Shown piece by piece: positions 8,192 to 16,834 of a DNA stretch of 64,000 bases. This stretch comes from a bacterium (GTDB taxonomy: Bacteria; Joyebacterota; Joyebacteria; Joyebacterales; Joyebacteraceae). The number at the start of each line of letters is the position of its first letter. Position 1 is the stretch's first letter. Under the pieces are notes generated by a model. It saw only the letters and a list, made by a program, of their open reading frames with translations. It searched no databases and was not told the DNA's origin. Made by a program: the position numbers and the translations under genes. The stretch covers positions 50,638-114,637 of the forward strand of contig JALGZK010000006.1 in the NCBI GenBank assembly GCA_025774935.1, written 5' to 3'.

Positions 8192-9580
8192 ATGAGAGAG
8201 ACACTCAAGACGATCGTCGCGGACTCGAAGCCCTGGCTCGAGCTCCGCGTTCACGACAGGCGCGCCCTCCACATCCTGTCCAGGAAGGGGATCATGGAGG
8301 CCGCGTCGTCCAACAAGAACGCGGGCGTCGGCGTCCGTGTCCTCGTGAACGGGACGTGGGGCTTCTCGAGCACCGCCCGCCTCGACCGCGAGGGCATCGA
8401 GGAGGCCGTGAGGGACGCGACCGTCTCTGCTGAGAAGTCGTCGGGCGGGAGGAACAAGAAGATCGAGTCGCTCGCCGAGTGCGAGCTGGCGGTCGGCGAC
8501 TTCGTCTCGGGCGACGCCGCCGAAGCGGCCTCCCACTCGACCGAGGAGAAGACCGAGCTCGTCGTCGAGACCGAACGCGCGACGCGCGAGTCATCGAGGT
8601 TCGTACGGTCGGCGATGTGCAAATACTCCGAGATCGTCGACGAGAAGTGGATCGTCTCGACCGACGGGGCGGACGCGCACATCGAGGACTCGAAGCTCGA
8701 ATTCGCGGTGAGCGCGGTCGCAGGCGAAGGCGACGACATGCAGGTCAGCTACCACGGGATCGGGGTGACCGGGGGGTGGCCGGAGCTCTTCCGGAAGTGG
8801 ACTCCCGAGAGCATGTCCGAGCACGTGAGCCAGGTCGCCGTCGACCTCCTCACGGCGCCGTACGCGCCCGGCGGGAAGGCGACGGTCGTCATGAACCCCG
8901 AGCTCGTCGGGCTCCTCGCGCACGAGGCCATCGGCCACACGGTCGAGGCCGACTTCATCCTCTCTGGCTCCGCGGCGAGCGGGAAGATCGGTCAGAAGGT
9001 CGCGAGCGACCTCGTCACGATGGTCGACAGCGGACCGGCAACGCTCGGACACAGGTCCGCTGGCGGTGTTGTGCTCGTCGACGACGAGGGAGTCCCGACG
9101 GGGCGCACGGTCTTGATCGGTGGCGGGGTCCTGAAGTCTTACCTGCACGACCGCGAGACCGCCGCGAGGTTCGACGTCGAGCCCACGGGGAACGCGCGAG
9201 CCTGGCAGTACAGCGACGAGCCCCTCATCCGGATGCGGAACACGTACCTCGAGCCCGGCGAGGCCTCGTACGACGAGGTCATCGGGAGCGTCAAGGACGG
9301 CTTCCTGCTCAAGGGGGCGGGAAGCGGGCAGGCCGACGCGAATGCCGAGTTCATGTTCGGCGTGCAGGAGGCGTACGAGATCAAGGACGGGAAGGTCGGC
9401 AGGCTCCTCCGGGGCGCGTCGATCTCGGGCGACGCCTTCGAGGTCTTGAAGAGCGTCGACATGCTGAGCAGCGACTTCGAGTGGGCGATCGGGAGCGGAT
9501 ACTGCGGCAAGGGACAGGCGGCCAAGGTCGACGGCGGCGGACCGTACGTCAGATGTCAGGTCGTCGTGGGAGGGAGATAG
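8192..9580 (+). CDS. tldD: TldD metalloprotease subunit
   Basis: 462 aa. The active-site motif H-E-A-I-G-H (His244-Glu245-x3-His249) is the HExxxH zinc motif of TldD, and the protein ends with the characteristic C-terminal barrel and ...VDGGGPYVRCQVVVGG segment. TldD with TldE forms a cytoplasmic protease that trims small peptides and degrades unfolded peptides. The partner gene follows five bases after the stop, so the two are co-translated. A short gap to the amylase stop (23 bases) suggests read-through from the amylase promoter, although the functions are unrelated. Confidence 0.95.
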   Translation: MRETLKTIVADSKPWLELRVHDRRALHILSRKGIMEAASSNKNAGVGVRVLVNGTWGFSSTARLDREGIEEAVRDATVSAEKSSGGRNKKIESLAECELAVGDFVSGDAAEAASHSTEEKTELVVETERATRESSRFVRSAMCKYSEIVDEKWIVSTDGADAHIEDSKLEFAVSAVAGEGDDMQVSYHGIGVTGGWPELFRKWTPESMSEHVSQVAVDLLTAPYAPGGKATVVMNPELVGLLAHEAIGHTVEADFILSGSAASGKIGQKVASDLVTMVDSGPATLGHRSAGGVVLVDDEGVPTGRTVLIGGGVLKSYLHDRETAARFDVEPTGNARAWQYSDEPLIRMRNTYLEPGEASYDEVIGSVKDGFLLKGAGSGQADANAEFMFGVQEAYEIKDGKVGRLLRGASISGDAFEVLKSVDMLSSDFEWAIGSGYCGKGQAAKVDGGGPYVRCQVVVGGR

Positions 9581-9585
9581 AGCGC

Positions 9586-10923
9586 ATGGACGAGCTTCTC
9601 ACGATCTGCGAGCGGGCCGTCGACCGAGCGCTCGGGGCAGGCGCCGACGAGGCCGAGGCGTTCGCCGTCAGGGAGAAGAGCATCAATGTGGAGGTCCAGA
9701 AGAACGACCTCCAGATCGCGAAGAGCATGATGAGCGACGGGCTCGGAATCCGGCTCTTCAAGGACCGGAGCCTCGGGTTCGCGTTCGTCAACGCGTTCGA
9801 CGAGAAGGGCGTCGGTGAGTCGATCGAGCGGGCGCTCGGGATCGCATCGGCGGCGCCGCGCGACGACCACAACGGGCTTCCCGAGCCGACGGGCGTCGAC
9901 TATCAGGACGGGCTCTTCGACGAAGACGCCGAGTCGTACGGGATCGACAGGGCCGTCGAGCAGGCGCTCGCGATGCTGAGGGCTGCGAGGGACTACGACC
10001 CGCGCGTCACCGTCGACGTCGGCGAGCTCGCCGGCCAGCATGGCTGGAAGGCGATCGTGTCCTCGAAGGGCGTCCGAGCCATGGAGGCCTTGAGCGTCTT
10101 CTACTGCTACATCCTGGGGATGGCGAAGGAGGGGGAAACCGTCTCCTCGTTCGACTACCAGTTCGACGGGTCGGTGTCGCCCGCGGGGTTCGACCCGACC
10201 GCGGTCGCGCGCAAGTTCGCGGAGAACGTGGTGGGCTCGCTCGGCGCCGTGCAGGGCGAGAGCTTCAAGGGTCCGATCCTGCTCGCCCCTAAAGCGGCGG
10301 CCGACGTCGTCGGATACCCGATCGAGTACTCGATCCGGGCGTCGACCGTCCAGAAGGAGACCAGCAAGTTCTGCGGCAAGCTCGGTCACGCGGTCGCCTC
10401 GGATCTCCTCTCCGTGACCGACGACGCCACGCTCAAGGACGGGTTCTCGTCCTCCTCGTTCGATCGCGAGGGCCTGGCGCGGCAGATCCTCCCGATCGTC
10501 GACGGCGGTGTGCTCAGGAACTTCCTGTATGACTCGTACACTGCCCGGAAGGAGGGCCTCGAGAGCACGGGCCACGCGGGAGGCGGCGCCGGAGCTGTGC
10601 CGTCGATCTCCACGACGAACCTCGTGTTCTCGCCGGGGGAGACGCCGCTCGAAGAGATCGTCGCGGGCATCGACCGTGGGATCCTCGTCACGAGGTTCTC
10701 CGGGAACGTCGACCCGGTGAGTGGCGACTTCTCTGGTTCGGTCAAGGGCGGCAGGATGATCCGCGGCGGGAAGCTCGAGGAACCGCTCTGCGGGACCATG
10801 ATCGCTGGGAACATCTTCGGGCTCCTGCCCGGCATCTCCGCGGTCTCGAAGGAGCGCGAGCGGCTCTTCAGCGACGTGCTGCCGTACGTCAAGCTCGAGG
10901 ACGTGGCGGTGACGAGCGGGTAG
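9586..10923 (+). CDS. pmbA: TldE/PmbA protease subunit
   Basis: 445 aa. Same family as TldD but without the HExxxH zinc motif, as expected for the TldE/PmbA partner. It keeps family landmarks such as A-G-A-D-E-A-E near the start, S-F-D-R-E-G with a downstream G-V-L-R-N-F-L-Y-D segment, and G-N-I-F-G near the C-terminus. It forms a heterodimer with TldD. ATG start with a GGAGGG site inside the end of tldD. Transcription ends at the hairpin at 10975. Confidence 0.95.
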   Translation: MDELLTICERAVDRALGAGADEAEAFAVREKSINVEVQKNDLQIAKSMMSDGLGIRLFKDRSLGFAFVNAFDEKGVGESIERALGIASAAPRDDHNGLPEPTGVDYQDGLFDEDAESYGIDRAVEQALAMLRAARDYDPRVTVDVGELAGQHGWKAIVSSKGVRAMEALSVFYCYILGMAKEGETVSSFDYQFDGSVSPAGFDPTAVARKFAENVVGSLGAVQGESFKGPILLAPKAAADVVGYPIEYSIRASTVQKETSKFCGKLGHAVASDLLSVTDDATLKDGFSSSSFDREGLARQILPIVDGGVLRNFLYDSYTARKEGLESTGHAGGGAGAVPSISTTNLVFSPGETPLEEIVAGIDRGILVTRFSGNVDPVSGDFSGSVKGGRMIRGGKLEEPLCGTMIAGNIFGLLPGISAVSKERERLFSDVLPYVKLEDVAVTSG

Positions 10924-10974
10924 CGGTCGTGAGCCGCTCGTCGCGAGATGGCCGCCCGGACGCACGAAGTCCAA

Positions 10975-11000
10975 CGGCGGGCCCCGCTGGGGGCCCGCCG
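10975..11000. terminator. Bidirectional terminator hairpin between convergent genes
   Basis: A perfect 11-bp GC stem (10975-10985 with 10990-11000) with a 4-base loop, lying between the stops of pmbA and the convergent pilin-like gene. Confidence 0.7.
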
Positions 11001-11046
11001 TCTCGTTGGCGCAGACGAGGGCGCCGCGGATTCGTCTCTTTTCCTT

Positions 11047-12507
11047 CTAGGTCTGCTGCCCGTCCTCCAGGGGAACCTCCCGCCAGCCGAGACGCGTGTA
11101 CCCGCCCGTCTGTGAGAAGCGATAGAACCCCGGCGGGTACATCTCCTGAAGCCTCCAGTCGTAGTGGTAGTCCTTCGCGTACCCCGACGTGATGATGACC
11201 TCGTCGCCCTGGATGAGTCCGCTACCCACCGGACCGCGGAAGCTCTGGACGAGGCTGCCGTGCACAGTGAGGTCCCCCCTCGGGACCCCGGAGTTCCAGT
11301 TCTGCGCGGTGAACGAGTTCGCGAGGGTCATGAGCGCCCCGTGGATCTCGCAGTCGTCCTGGTTGGGGGCCGTGTCGCCTATGACGATGTCGTTGCAAGC
11401 GATGAGCCCGAGGAGATCGTCGCAGCCCTCCAGGGGTCCGTACTCGTCGCTCCCCGCGTAGACAACATCGTCGGTGATCTCGATGATCCCGTTCGTCGCG
11501 ATCGTCACCTGGCCGTCGACCACGCCGTGGACGCTCAGGTTCCCGTTGACATAGATGAGTCCGTTGATTGAGCTCAGGTCGACGTCGACCCACCCGAGTC
11601 CGGGCTTGCTGTAGCTCACGTAACCGAGCATCGGGTCGCCGTTCTCGTCCGGTCTCCCGAAGTAGAAGTCGTAGTCGCCCGAGACGCTGACTCCGCCGGC
11701 GCGCGCCTCATCCTTGAGAAGGCTAATGTCGCCGGTGGACGGGAGGGTAAGCTGCGGCGCGCCGAGGGTGTAGCTGTCGACGAACGTCGGCTCGTCGTGC
11801 GGCGCGTTGCTCTCGAGCTCCGACTCGAGGTGATTCGTCGACGATCCGTTATAGTACAGGAAGAGCGGTTCGTGGTTGTCGTTGTTGTCGCCGGGTCCGC
11901 CGTAGGCGCTCGTCACCCTGCTCAGGAACGTGGGGTCGCCGAAGATGCTGATCTGGTCGTTCGTGAACAGCGGCCCGTCGACCACGTCCGGCGTGACGAA
12001 CCAGAGCGGGTTGCCGCCGCCGGGCATGTGCTCGGTGTCGGTGAAGTAGAGGAAGTCGGAGAGAAGCTGCGTCTGGATGTCGACCTCCACGCACCGCGAG
12101 TGATCACCCTCAGTACCTCTCGAGACGATCGTGAAGTTGTGCCGCCACGTGGTCCCGTTCGTCGTGTCGGGGACGATCGTCACGAAGTACTTCCCTCCCG
12201 CAAGCCCCTGCTCCTCCGCCCCGAACGGATGGAAGGGCGCGAGCTGGGCCGGCGGGGTCCCCTGAGCGCAGAGCCACACCATCGCCCGCGCTGCCCCGGA
12301 CTCCGCGAGGTAGAGCGCCTGGGACCTGTCGTGGGCGTGAGCCACGAGGATTGCGTCCTGCGTGGCCAGCTGGAAGAGGGCGAGGATGGCTATGAGCACG
12401 ATGGCGGCGATGAACGTCACCGAGACGATGGTGAAGCCGCCCTGGGCCCGGGGCCTCGAAAAGGGCCTCTGGGGCCGTTTGGTCCGGTTCTCTCGTGTGT
12501 GTCCCAT
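11047..12507 (-). CDS. Pilin-like/PilX-type membrane-anchored protein (DUF4900-like)
   Basis: 486 aa. The N-terminus is basic and then reads Q-G-G-F-T-I-V-S-V before a ~22-residue hydrophobic helix, the form of a type III (prepilin) signal, with an L-Y-L-A-E-S-G-A-A-R-A segment typical of PilX/pseudopilin-like proteins. The long C-terminal part is beta-rich, with repeated N-G-x-I/V-x-V turns (residues ~310-350) resembling the beta-helical DUF4900 region. It would sit in the inner membrane or a pilus-like fibre. It stands alone: no other pilus or type II secretion genes are in the window. Confidence 0.65.
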   Translation of the reverse strand: MGHTRENRTKRPQRPFSRPRAQGGFTIVSVTFIAAIVLIAILALFQLATQDAILVAHAHDRSQALYLAESGAARAMVWLCAQGTPPAQLAPFHPFGAEEQGLAGGKYFVTIVPDTTNGTTWRHNFTIVSRGTEGDHSRCVEVDIQTQLLSDFLYFTDTEHMPGGGNPLWFVTPDVVDGPLFTNDQISIFGDPTFLSRVTSAYGGPGDNNDNHEPLFLYYNGSSTNHLESELESNAPHDEPTFVDSYTLGAPQLTLPSTGDISLLKDEARAGGVSVSGDYDFYFGRPDENGDPMLGYVSYSKPGLGWVDVDLSSINGLIYVNGNLSVHGVVDGQVTIATNGIIEITDDVVYAGSDEYGPLEGCDDLLGLIACNDIVIGDTAPNQDDCEIHGALMTLANSFTAQNWNSGVPRGDLTVHGSLVQSFRGPVGSGLIQGDEVIITSGYAKDYHYDWRLQEMYPPGFYRFSQTGGYTRLGWREVPLEDGQQT

Positions 12508-12654
12508 GAGTTCACACTCCGGCTGTCACAGTCCGGTGAAGGGTGTTACCGTACTTCCATTCAAAAGCACATTCTGGGCCATTTTGGCAGGATGTTACAG
12601 AGTAGGCGGGGCGTAGGGGGGAGGTCCAGCGTGGAGAGGCGGGAGCGACAGAAG

Positions 12655-12680
12655 AGGGGCCCCGGATGACCGGGGCCCCT
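12655..12680 (-). terminator. Terminator hairpin after the lipoprotein gene
   Basis: A perfect 11-bp stem (12655-12665 with 12670-12680), loop ATGA on the plus strand, ~40 bases past the stop of the minus-strand lipoprotein gene. Confidence 0.7.
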
Positions 12681-12721
12681 CCCTCGTGGTTGCCTCGCTC
12701 GCGTTCACCTGCACGCGGATA

Positions 12722-13354
12722 CTACTCGTCGCCTCCCACGTTCGGGATGTTCTCCGCGAGTTTCGGGTGCACGAGGTGGATGGTGACGCAGCCCTCCCAG
12801 TCGAACTCGAGCGGCTCGGGCATGGGGTCAGGTGAGCCGCTGTCGTTCTCCACGCTGAAGATGAATGTAGGATTCGCACCCCAAAGCCTGTAGTCCGTTA
12901 TCGCGTCGTTGATGAGCTGAACGCCAGCGGTGGTGAGGTCCGCGTAGATCGGCGCGGGCATCGCAGCGGCGAGGTTCTGACTCGTGTACGTTATGAGAGT
13001 GTACGGTCCTTCCTCGTAGCCGGCATCGGTCCGCTCGACAGTGATCGAACCCGAGATCACCCAGTCGGTCGTTCCCGCGATATCGATGACCTGATATGTC
13101 GCGCTTACCACGAACGCCGTGTCGATGTCGGCTCGCGTCAGCTCCAGATCAGCAAGGATGTCGTCGAGCTCGTCTGCGACGTCCACCTCTTCGGGCGTCG
13201 TCCAGTTGAAGTCCGTGTGGTACTCCGGGAACAGAACGCAGACGTAGCCGGTGAGCACAAGCTCGACGATTCTGTCGACGAGGAGACAGCCGGCCCCGCT
13301 CATCATCGCGAAGACGAGGAGCGCGAGAACCGGAACGAGCAGTTTCTTTCTCAT
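12722..13354 (-). CDS. Unrecognised lipoprotein
   Basis: 210 aa. Lipoprotein signal: basic start, hydrophobic core and lipobox S-G-A-G-C with Cys near residue 23. The mature part starts with another hydrophobic stretch and continues as mixed alpha/beta without motifs I recognise. The ATG has a strong GGAGGAGAAG site. It lies 27 bases downstream of the outer-membrane protein gene on the same strand and is probably co-transcribed with it. Confidence 0.7.
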   Translation of the reverse strand: MRKKLLVPVLALLVFAMMSGAGCLLVDRIVELVLTGYVCVLFPEYHTDFNWTTPEEVDVADELDDILADLELTRADIDTAFVVSATYQVIDIAGTTDWVISGSITVERTDAGYEEGPYTLITYTSQNLAAAMPAPIYADLTTAGVQLINDAITDYRLWGANPTFIFSVENDSGSPDPMPEPLEFDWEGCVTIHLVHPKLAENIPNVGGDE

Positions 13355-13381
13355 GGTCTTCTCCTCCCTGCTCCGATGGGC

Positions 13382-14293
13382 CTAGAAGCCGGCTCCGATG
13401 CCGAAAGCGAAGTTGTTCAGCGTGGTAGTCAGATGGTACTCGCCGAACGCGAAGACGATCCCGGCGTCGACCTTGATCCCGAGCGTCCCGGCGAGATTCG
13501 TCCCGGAATCGAACGAGACCTCGGTGTCCTCCGGCGTGCCGGACGCGTTGCTCGTGTACTTCAGCTCGAGCTGCGTCGACTCCGCCATGAGGCCGACATA
13601 CGACTCCAGAACGCCCACCTTTTTGCTGGCCTGGATGCCGAAGGAAAGGGCAGTAGTCTGCATGAGGTCGCCGCCCTGCTCGAACTGCTGCCAGAAGGCG
13701 CCCGCCGCGAGCTCCACCGGGAAGTCCTCGCCGAAGTACTGCGAGATGTTGTGGCGCGCACCGCCTCCGTAGAGCTTGAGATCGCCGATCTCCGTGTCCC
13801 CGATCTCGCCGGCCATGAACCTCACGAGGATCTCAGTCCCGCTCGTGAACCCGACGCGTACTTGCGGTACCGCGAGCGAGAACGTCTGCAGGTTGAACCC
13901 TCCTGGGAACGCGTACTGCGCGTCGTGGTCGCCTGAGATGATGGTGGATGCTTCCGGACCGACGACGGTGGACGCCTCGACGGTCTGCTCCGGCGAGAAG
14001 CCCGACTCCGTCGTCGCCGTAAACGTCGACTGCTCGTCCTTGAAGAGAGCCGTCATGGCGATCAGTTCCAGTTTGACGCTCACGCCCTTCTTGGGGATGG
14101 CGGCCGAGTTGTACAGCCCCGAGTTCAGGTCGGCGCCGATCGCGTCGACGAGCGGTTGCAGATAGCCGGTCGCGTTGGCACCCGTGTACGAGGACAGGTA
14201 GTCCTCGATCGTCTGAGCGGCCGCAGGCGCCGCAAGAGCGACCACCAGCACCACGCACACGGTCACCCTGAGAAGCCCGACACGAACGTGCAT
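13382..14293 (-). CDS. Predicted outer-membrane beta-barrel protein (DUF6588-like)
   Basis: 303 aa. The ATG at 14293 has an AGGAGG site; the signal peptide ends A-A-A-Q near residue 23. The mature protein has alternating hydrophobic strands and ends in G-I-G-A-G-F with a C-terminal Phe, the usual BAM recognition feature. The early part (T-I-E-D-Y-L-S-S-Y...Y-L-Q-P-L-V-D-A) resembles the DUF6588 family seen in FCB bacteria. Function unknown. Confidence 0.7.
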   Translation of the reverse strand: MHVRVGLLRVTVCVVLVVALAAPAAAQTIEDYLSSYTGANATGYLQPLVDAIGADLNSGLYNSAAIPKKGVSVKLELIAMTALFKDEQSTFTATTESGFSPEQTVEASTVVGPEASTIISGDHDAQYAFPGGFNLQTFSLAVPQVRVGFTSGTEILVRFMAGEIGDTEIGDLKLYGGGARHNISQYFGEDFPVELAAGAFWQQFEQGGDLMQTTALSFGIQASKKVGVLESYVGLMAESTQLELKYTSNASGTPEDTEVSFDSGTNLAGTLGIKVDAGIVFAFGEYHLTTTLNNFAFGIGAGF

Positions 14294-14438
14294 GGGATCC
14301 TCCTTGTTTGGGGGACTTCCGAACAACACTCAATCGGTTTGCAGTAGGCTACAGCTAAGCCGAATCTCTGTCAAGTTCCATCCGGTTAACGGCTTCTGAG
14401 CGAAGGAACACCGGGAAGGAGCGCCACCAAGAACGCGC

Positions 14439-14467
14439 TTGACAGACCCTCACCGATTGGATAGCGT
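14439..14467 (+). promoter_or_regulatory. Promoter of the ParA-CBM operon
   Basis: TTGACA (14439-14444), 17-base spacer, TAGCGT (14462-14467). It gives a ~140-base untranslated leader before the ATG at 14616. Confidence 0.55.
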
Positions 14468-14615
14468 ATCGGCGGGTTCGCCGAACCCCCTTGAGACACA
14501 TGGTTTAGATGTCAATGAGCCGGAAGAGCACCGGCCTGCTTCGTACAGTTGCGGGCCGAGTGGTCTTGTACGTGCTGTTCGCCAAGCTCCTCGACGCCTC
14601 ACGCTCGGAGGGACC

Positions 14616-15737
14616 ATGAGGACGATCGCTCTCGTGAACCAGAAGGGCGGCTGCGGGAAGACCACGACGGCCGTCAACCTCGCCTCGTACATCGCCGACA
14701 CCGGCAGGAGAGTGCTTCTGGTCGACTGCGATCCACAGTCACACGCTTCCATCGGACTCGGTATCGACACGGACGAGCTCGAGAGGTCCACCTACGATCT
14801 CTTCATGGACCCGGCCGTGCATGTGCGCGACGTCGTCCACCCGGTGACCGACACCCTCGACGTCGCCCCGTCGAACGTCATCCTCTCCGCCGTCGAGCAG
14901 CAGCTCTCGGGTCAGCCGGACCGCGAGAACAGGCTCCGGCGGAAGCTCGAGGCGTGTTCGGGCGAGTACGACTATGTGCTCGTCGACTGCCCGCCGAGCG
15001 TCGGACTCCTCACGTTCAACGCGCTCGTCGCCTGCGACGAGTCGCTCGTCGTGATGGAGCCGTCCTACTTCTCGCTCCACGGTGCGCTCAAGGTCGTCGA
15101 GACGATACGACTTGTCAGGGATCAGCTCGGGATGCGCAAGCGCACGCGCGTACTACTTACGATGTTCGATCGACGAACCCGATTTGCCCGCGAGTTCCTG
15201 CGCGAGGCGAGAACCCGGTTCGGCCGCGAGATGTTCGAGACGGTGATCCGGCACACCGTGCGGTTCCGCGAGGCGGCGAACTGGGGCGTGTCGATCTCCC
15301 ACTACGCGAAGAGCTGCGGGGGCGCGAGGGACTACCGCGAGCTGTCGGAGGAAGTGATCGCCGACGAGGAGCGGATCGCGGCGGCGGAGTACGAGCCTGC
15401 GGCCGAGGTGGTGGAGTCGAGCCTCGAGCCGGGAATGGACGAGTGGATACTCTCGCAGCCCGGGCCGCACTTCGTGGACGGCGGCGTCCTGTTCTCGCTC
15501 GTGGCTCCCGAGGCGAACGAGGTCGAGCTCGTCGGCACGTTCAACGACTGGGAGCGTCAGCACGGCCTGCAGCTGACGCGGAGCACGAACGGCGTGTGGC
15601 ACACGACAGTGGCCCTGGGGCCAGGCAGGCATCTCTACAAGTTCGTAATAGACGGGGTCTGGGTTCCGGACCCCTCCAACGATAACCGGGAAGCGCCCAA
15701 CGAGGACTGCGTCCTCGAAGTCTACCGTTCCGGTTAG
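14616..15737 (+). CDS. ParA-family ATPase fused to a C-terminal AMPK/CBM48-type glycogen-binding domain
   Basis: 373 aa. Residues 1-255 are a ParA/Soj ATPase: deviant Walker A K10-G-G-C-G-K15-T, D-C-D-P-Q-S-H after strand 2, and V-D-C-P-P-S Walker B. After an acidic, Glu-rich linker (~255-285), residues ~288-373 form a glycogen-binding E-set domain (V-E-L-V-G-T-F-N-D-W, then H-L-Y-K-F-V-I-D-G-V-W, then D-P-S-N-D-N). ParA proteins place DNA or other cargo in the cytoplasm by ATP-driven surface cycling; CBM48 domains bind alpha-glucans. The start chosen is the ATG with a GGAGGG site directly before the P-loop. No ParB is adjacent. Both domain calls are firm; glycogen as cargo is inference. Confidence 0.88.
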   Translation: MRTIALVNQKGGCGKTTTAVNLASYIADTGRRVLLVDCDPQSHASIGLGIDTDELERSTYDLFMDPAVHVRDVVHPVTDTLDVAPSNVILSAVEQQLSGQPDRENRLRRKLEACSGEYDYVLVDCPPSVGLLTFNALVACDESLVVMEPSYFSLHGALKVVETIRLVRDQLGMRKRTRVLLTMFDRRTRFAREFLREARTRFGREMFETVIRHTVRFREAANWGVSISHYAKSCGGARDYRELSEEVIADEERIAAAEYEPAAEVVESSLEPGMDEWILSQPGPHFVDGGVLFSLVAPEANEVELVGTFNDWERQHGLQLTRSTNGVWHTTVALGPGRHLYKFVIDGVWVPDPSNDNREAPNEDCVLEVYRSG

Positions 15738-15783
15738 GCGCTCCCGGCACGAACGAAATCGCAGAGATCTTCGGACGGGCGAG

Positions 15784-16785
15784 ATGAGCGAACGCGCTGG
15801 CGACAAGTCTCCGAAGACGCTCGCGGACGTCTCTCACCTCTTCTTCTCCAACGACGAAGAGCGCAGGACGACTGCGCCGGTGAGTTCGGCGGACGCCCCC
15901 GCTGAAGACGGGGGATCGCCGGTCGTCGAGGAGCGCCCGCCGCAGGGAGGCGACGGTGCGGTCCCTGTCGAGCCGACCGCTCCCGGGGGGGCTGCCTCGG
16001 GGGCAGCCGCGGGGGAGCGCACGCGGACCGACGGGCGGTGGCACCGGACCGGCGTCTTCGTCGTCACCGGGGGCGCCCGCTCGCCCGGGAAGTCGACCGT
16101 CGCCGTGAACCTGGCCCACGCGCTCATGTCGAGAGGGCGCGTCGGTCTTGTGGACGCCGATCCGAAGCTCCCGAACGCGCGGTTCTACATGGGTCTCCCG
16201 TCGTGGCACTACCTCTCGCCCGTGACGTGGGAAGGGAGGCCTGCCCCGAACACGCTCTCGGACTCGGGACTCGTCGTCGTCGACAGAGCCTCGGGGACCT
16301 CGGCTTCCGATGAGCTCGTGGGCGTGGGCGACGTGACCTACGTCGACATCTCCGGGGGCGGGAGGGTGCCCCTGCACTACCTCGTCGTCGACCTGCCGGC
16401 TCCGCGCGCCGCGTGGCTCCGGCCGGTGACCGAGCGCGTCGGCCTCTTCGTCGTCGTGATGGGACCGGACCGGGCGAGCTTCGAGGAGACGTACGTGGTT
16501 CTCTCCGAGCTCAGGGGGTCGCTCGGGCTCGAGCACGTAGGGCTCGTGGTCAACAAGGTTCGGGACCAGGAAGACGCCCGGGACATTCACGCGAAGACGG
16601 CCGCCGCGGCGGAGCGACTGCTGTCGATGCGCGTCAGTCTCTTGGGAGGGGTGGCGGTCGAGGAGAACCTCGGGAGCCGCCAGCGGGAGCGGGGGGCGAT
16701 CGTGCGGTCTCGTCCGGACGCTGTGGCCGCACTGCAGCTGAGAGAAGTTGCCACACAGGCGCTCGGGATCGTGGCGGGGTCGTAG
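15784..16785 (+). CDS. Divergent ParA/MinD-like P-loop ATPase
   Basis: 333 aa. An N-terminal segment T-L-A-D-V-S-H-L-F-F-S (residues ~11-21) and a ~70-residue Gly/Pro/Ala-rich linker precede a ParA/MinD-like domain with P-loop G-G-A-R-S-P-G-K103-S-T, V-D-A-D-P-K-L-P-N-A and L-V-V-D-L-P. The first, signature lysine of the K-G-G-x-G-K-T motif is replaced (A/R), so if it hydrolyses ATP it may not do so by the usual dimer mechanism. Second gene of the operon, 46 bases after the ParA-CBM stop. It may be a regulator or partner of the first ATPase. A role in exopolysaccharide or secretion control, as for BcsQ-like proteins, is an alternative. Confidence 0.75.
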   Translation: MSERAGDKSPKTLADVSHLFFSNDEERRTTAPVSSADAPAEDGGSPVVEERPPQGGDGAVPVEPTAPGGAASGAAAGERTRTDGRWHRTGVFVVTGGARSPGKSTVAVNLAHALMSRGRVGLVDADPKLPNARFYMGLPSWHYLSPVTWEGRPAPNTLSDSGLVVVDRASGTSASDELVGVGDVTYVDISGGGRVPLHYLVVDLPAPRAAWLRPVTERVGLFVVVMGPDRASFEETYVVLSELRGSLGLEHVGLVVNKVRDQEDARDIHAKTAAAAERLLSMRVSLLGGVAVEENLGSRQRERGAIVRSRPDAVAALQLREVATQALGIVAGS

Positions 16786-16834
16786 GGACTCCGGCGCGCC
16801 CGGCGAGGACAACGTGACGTACAGGGAGGACACC

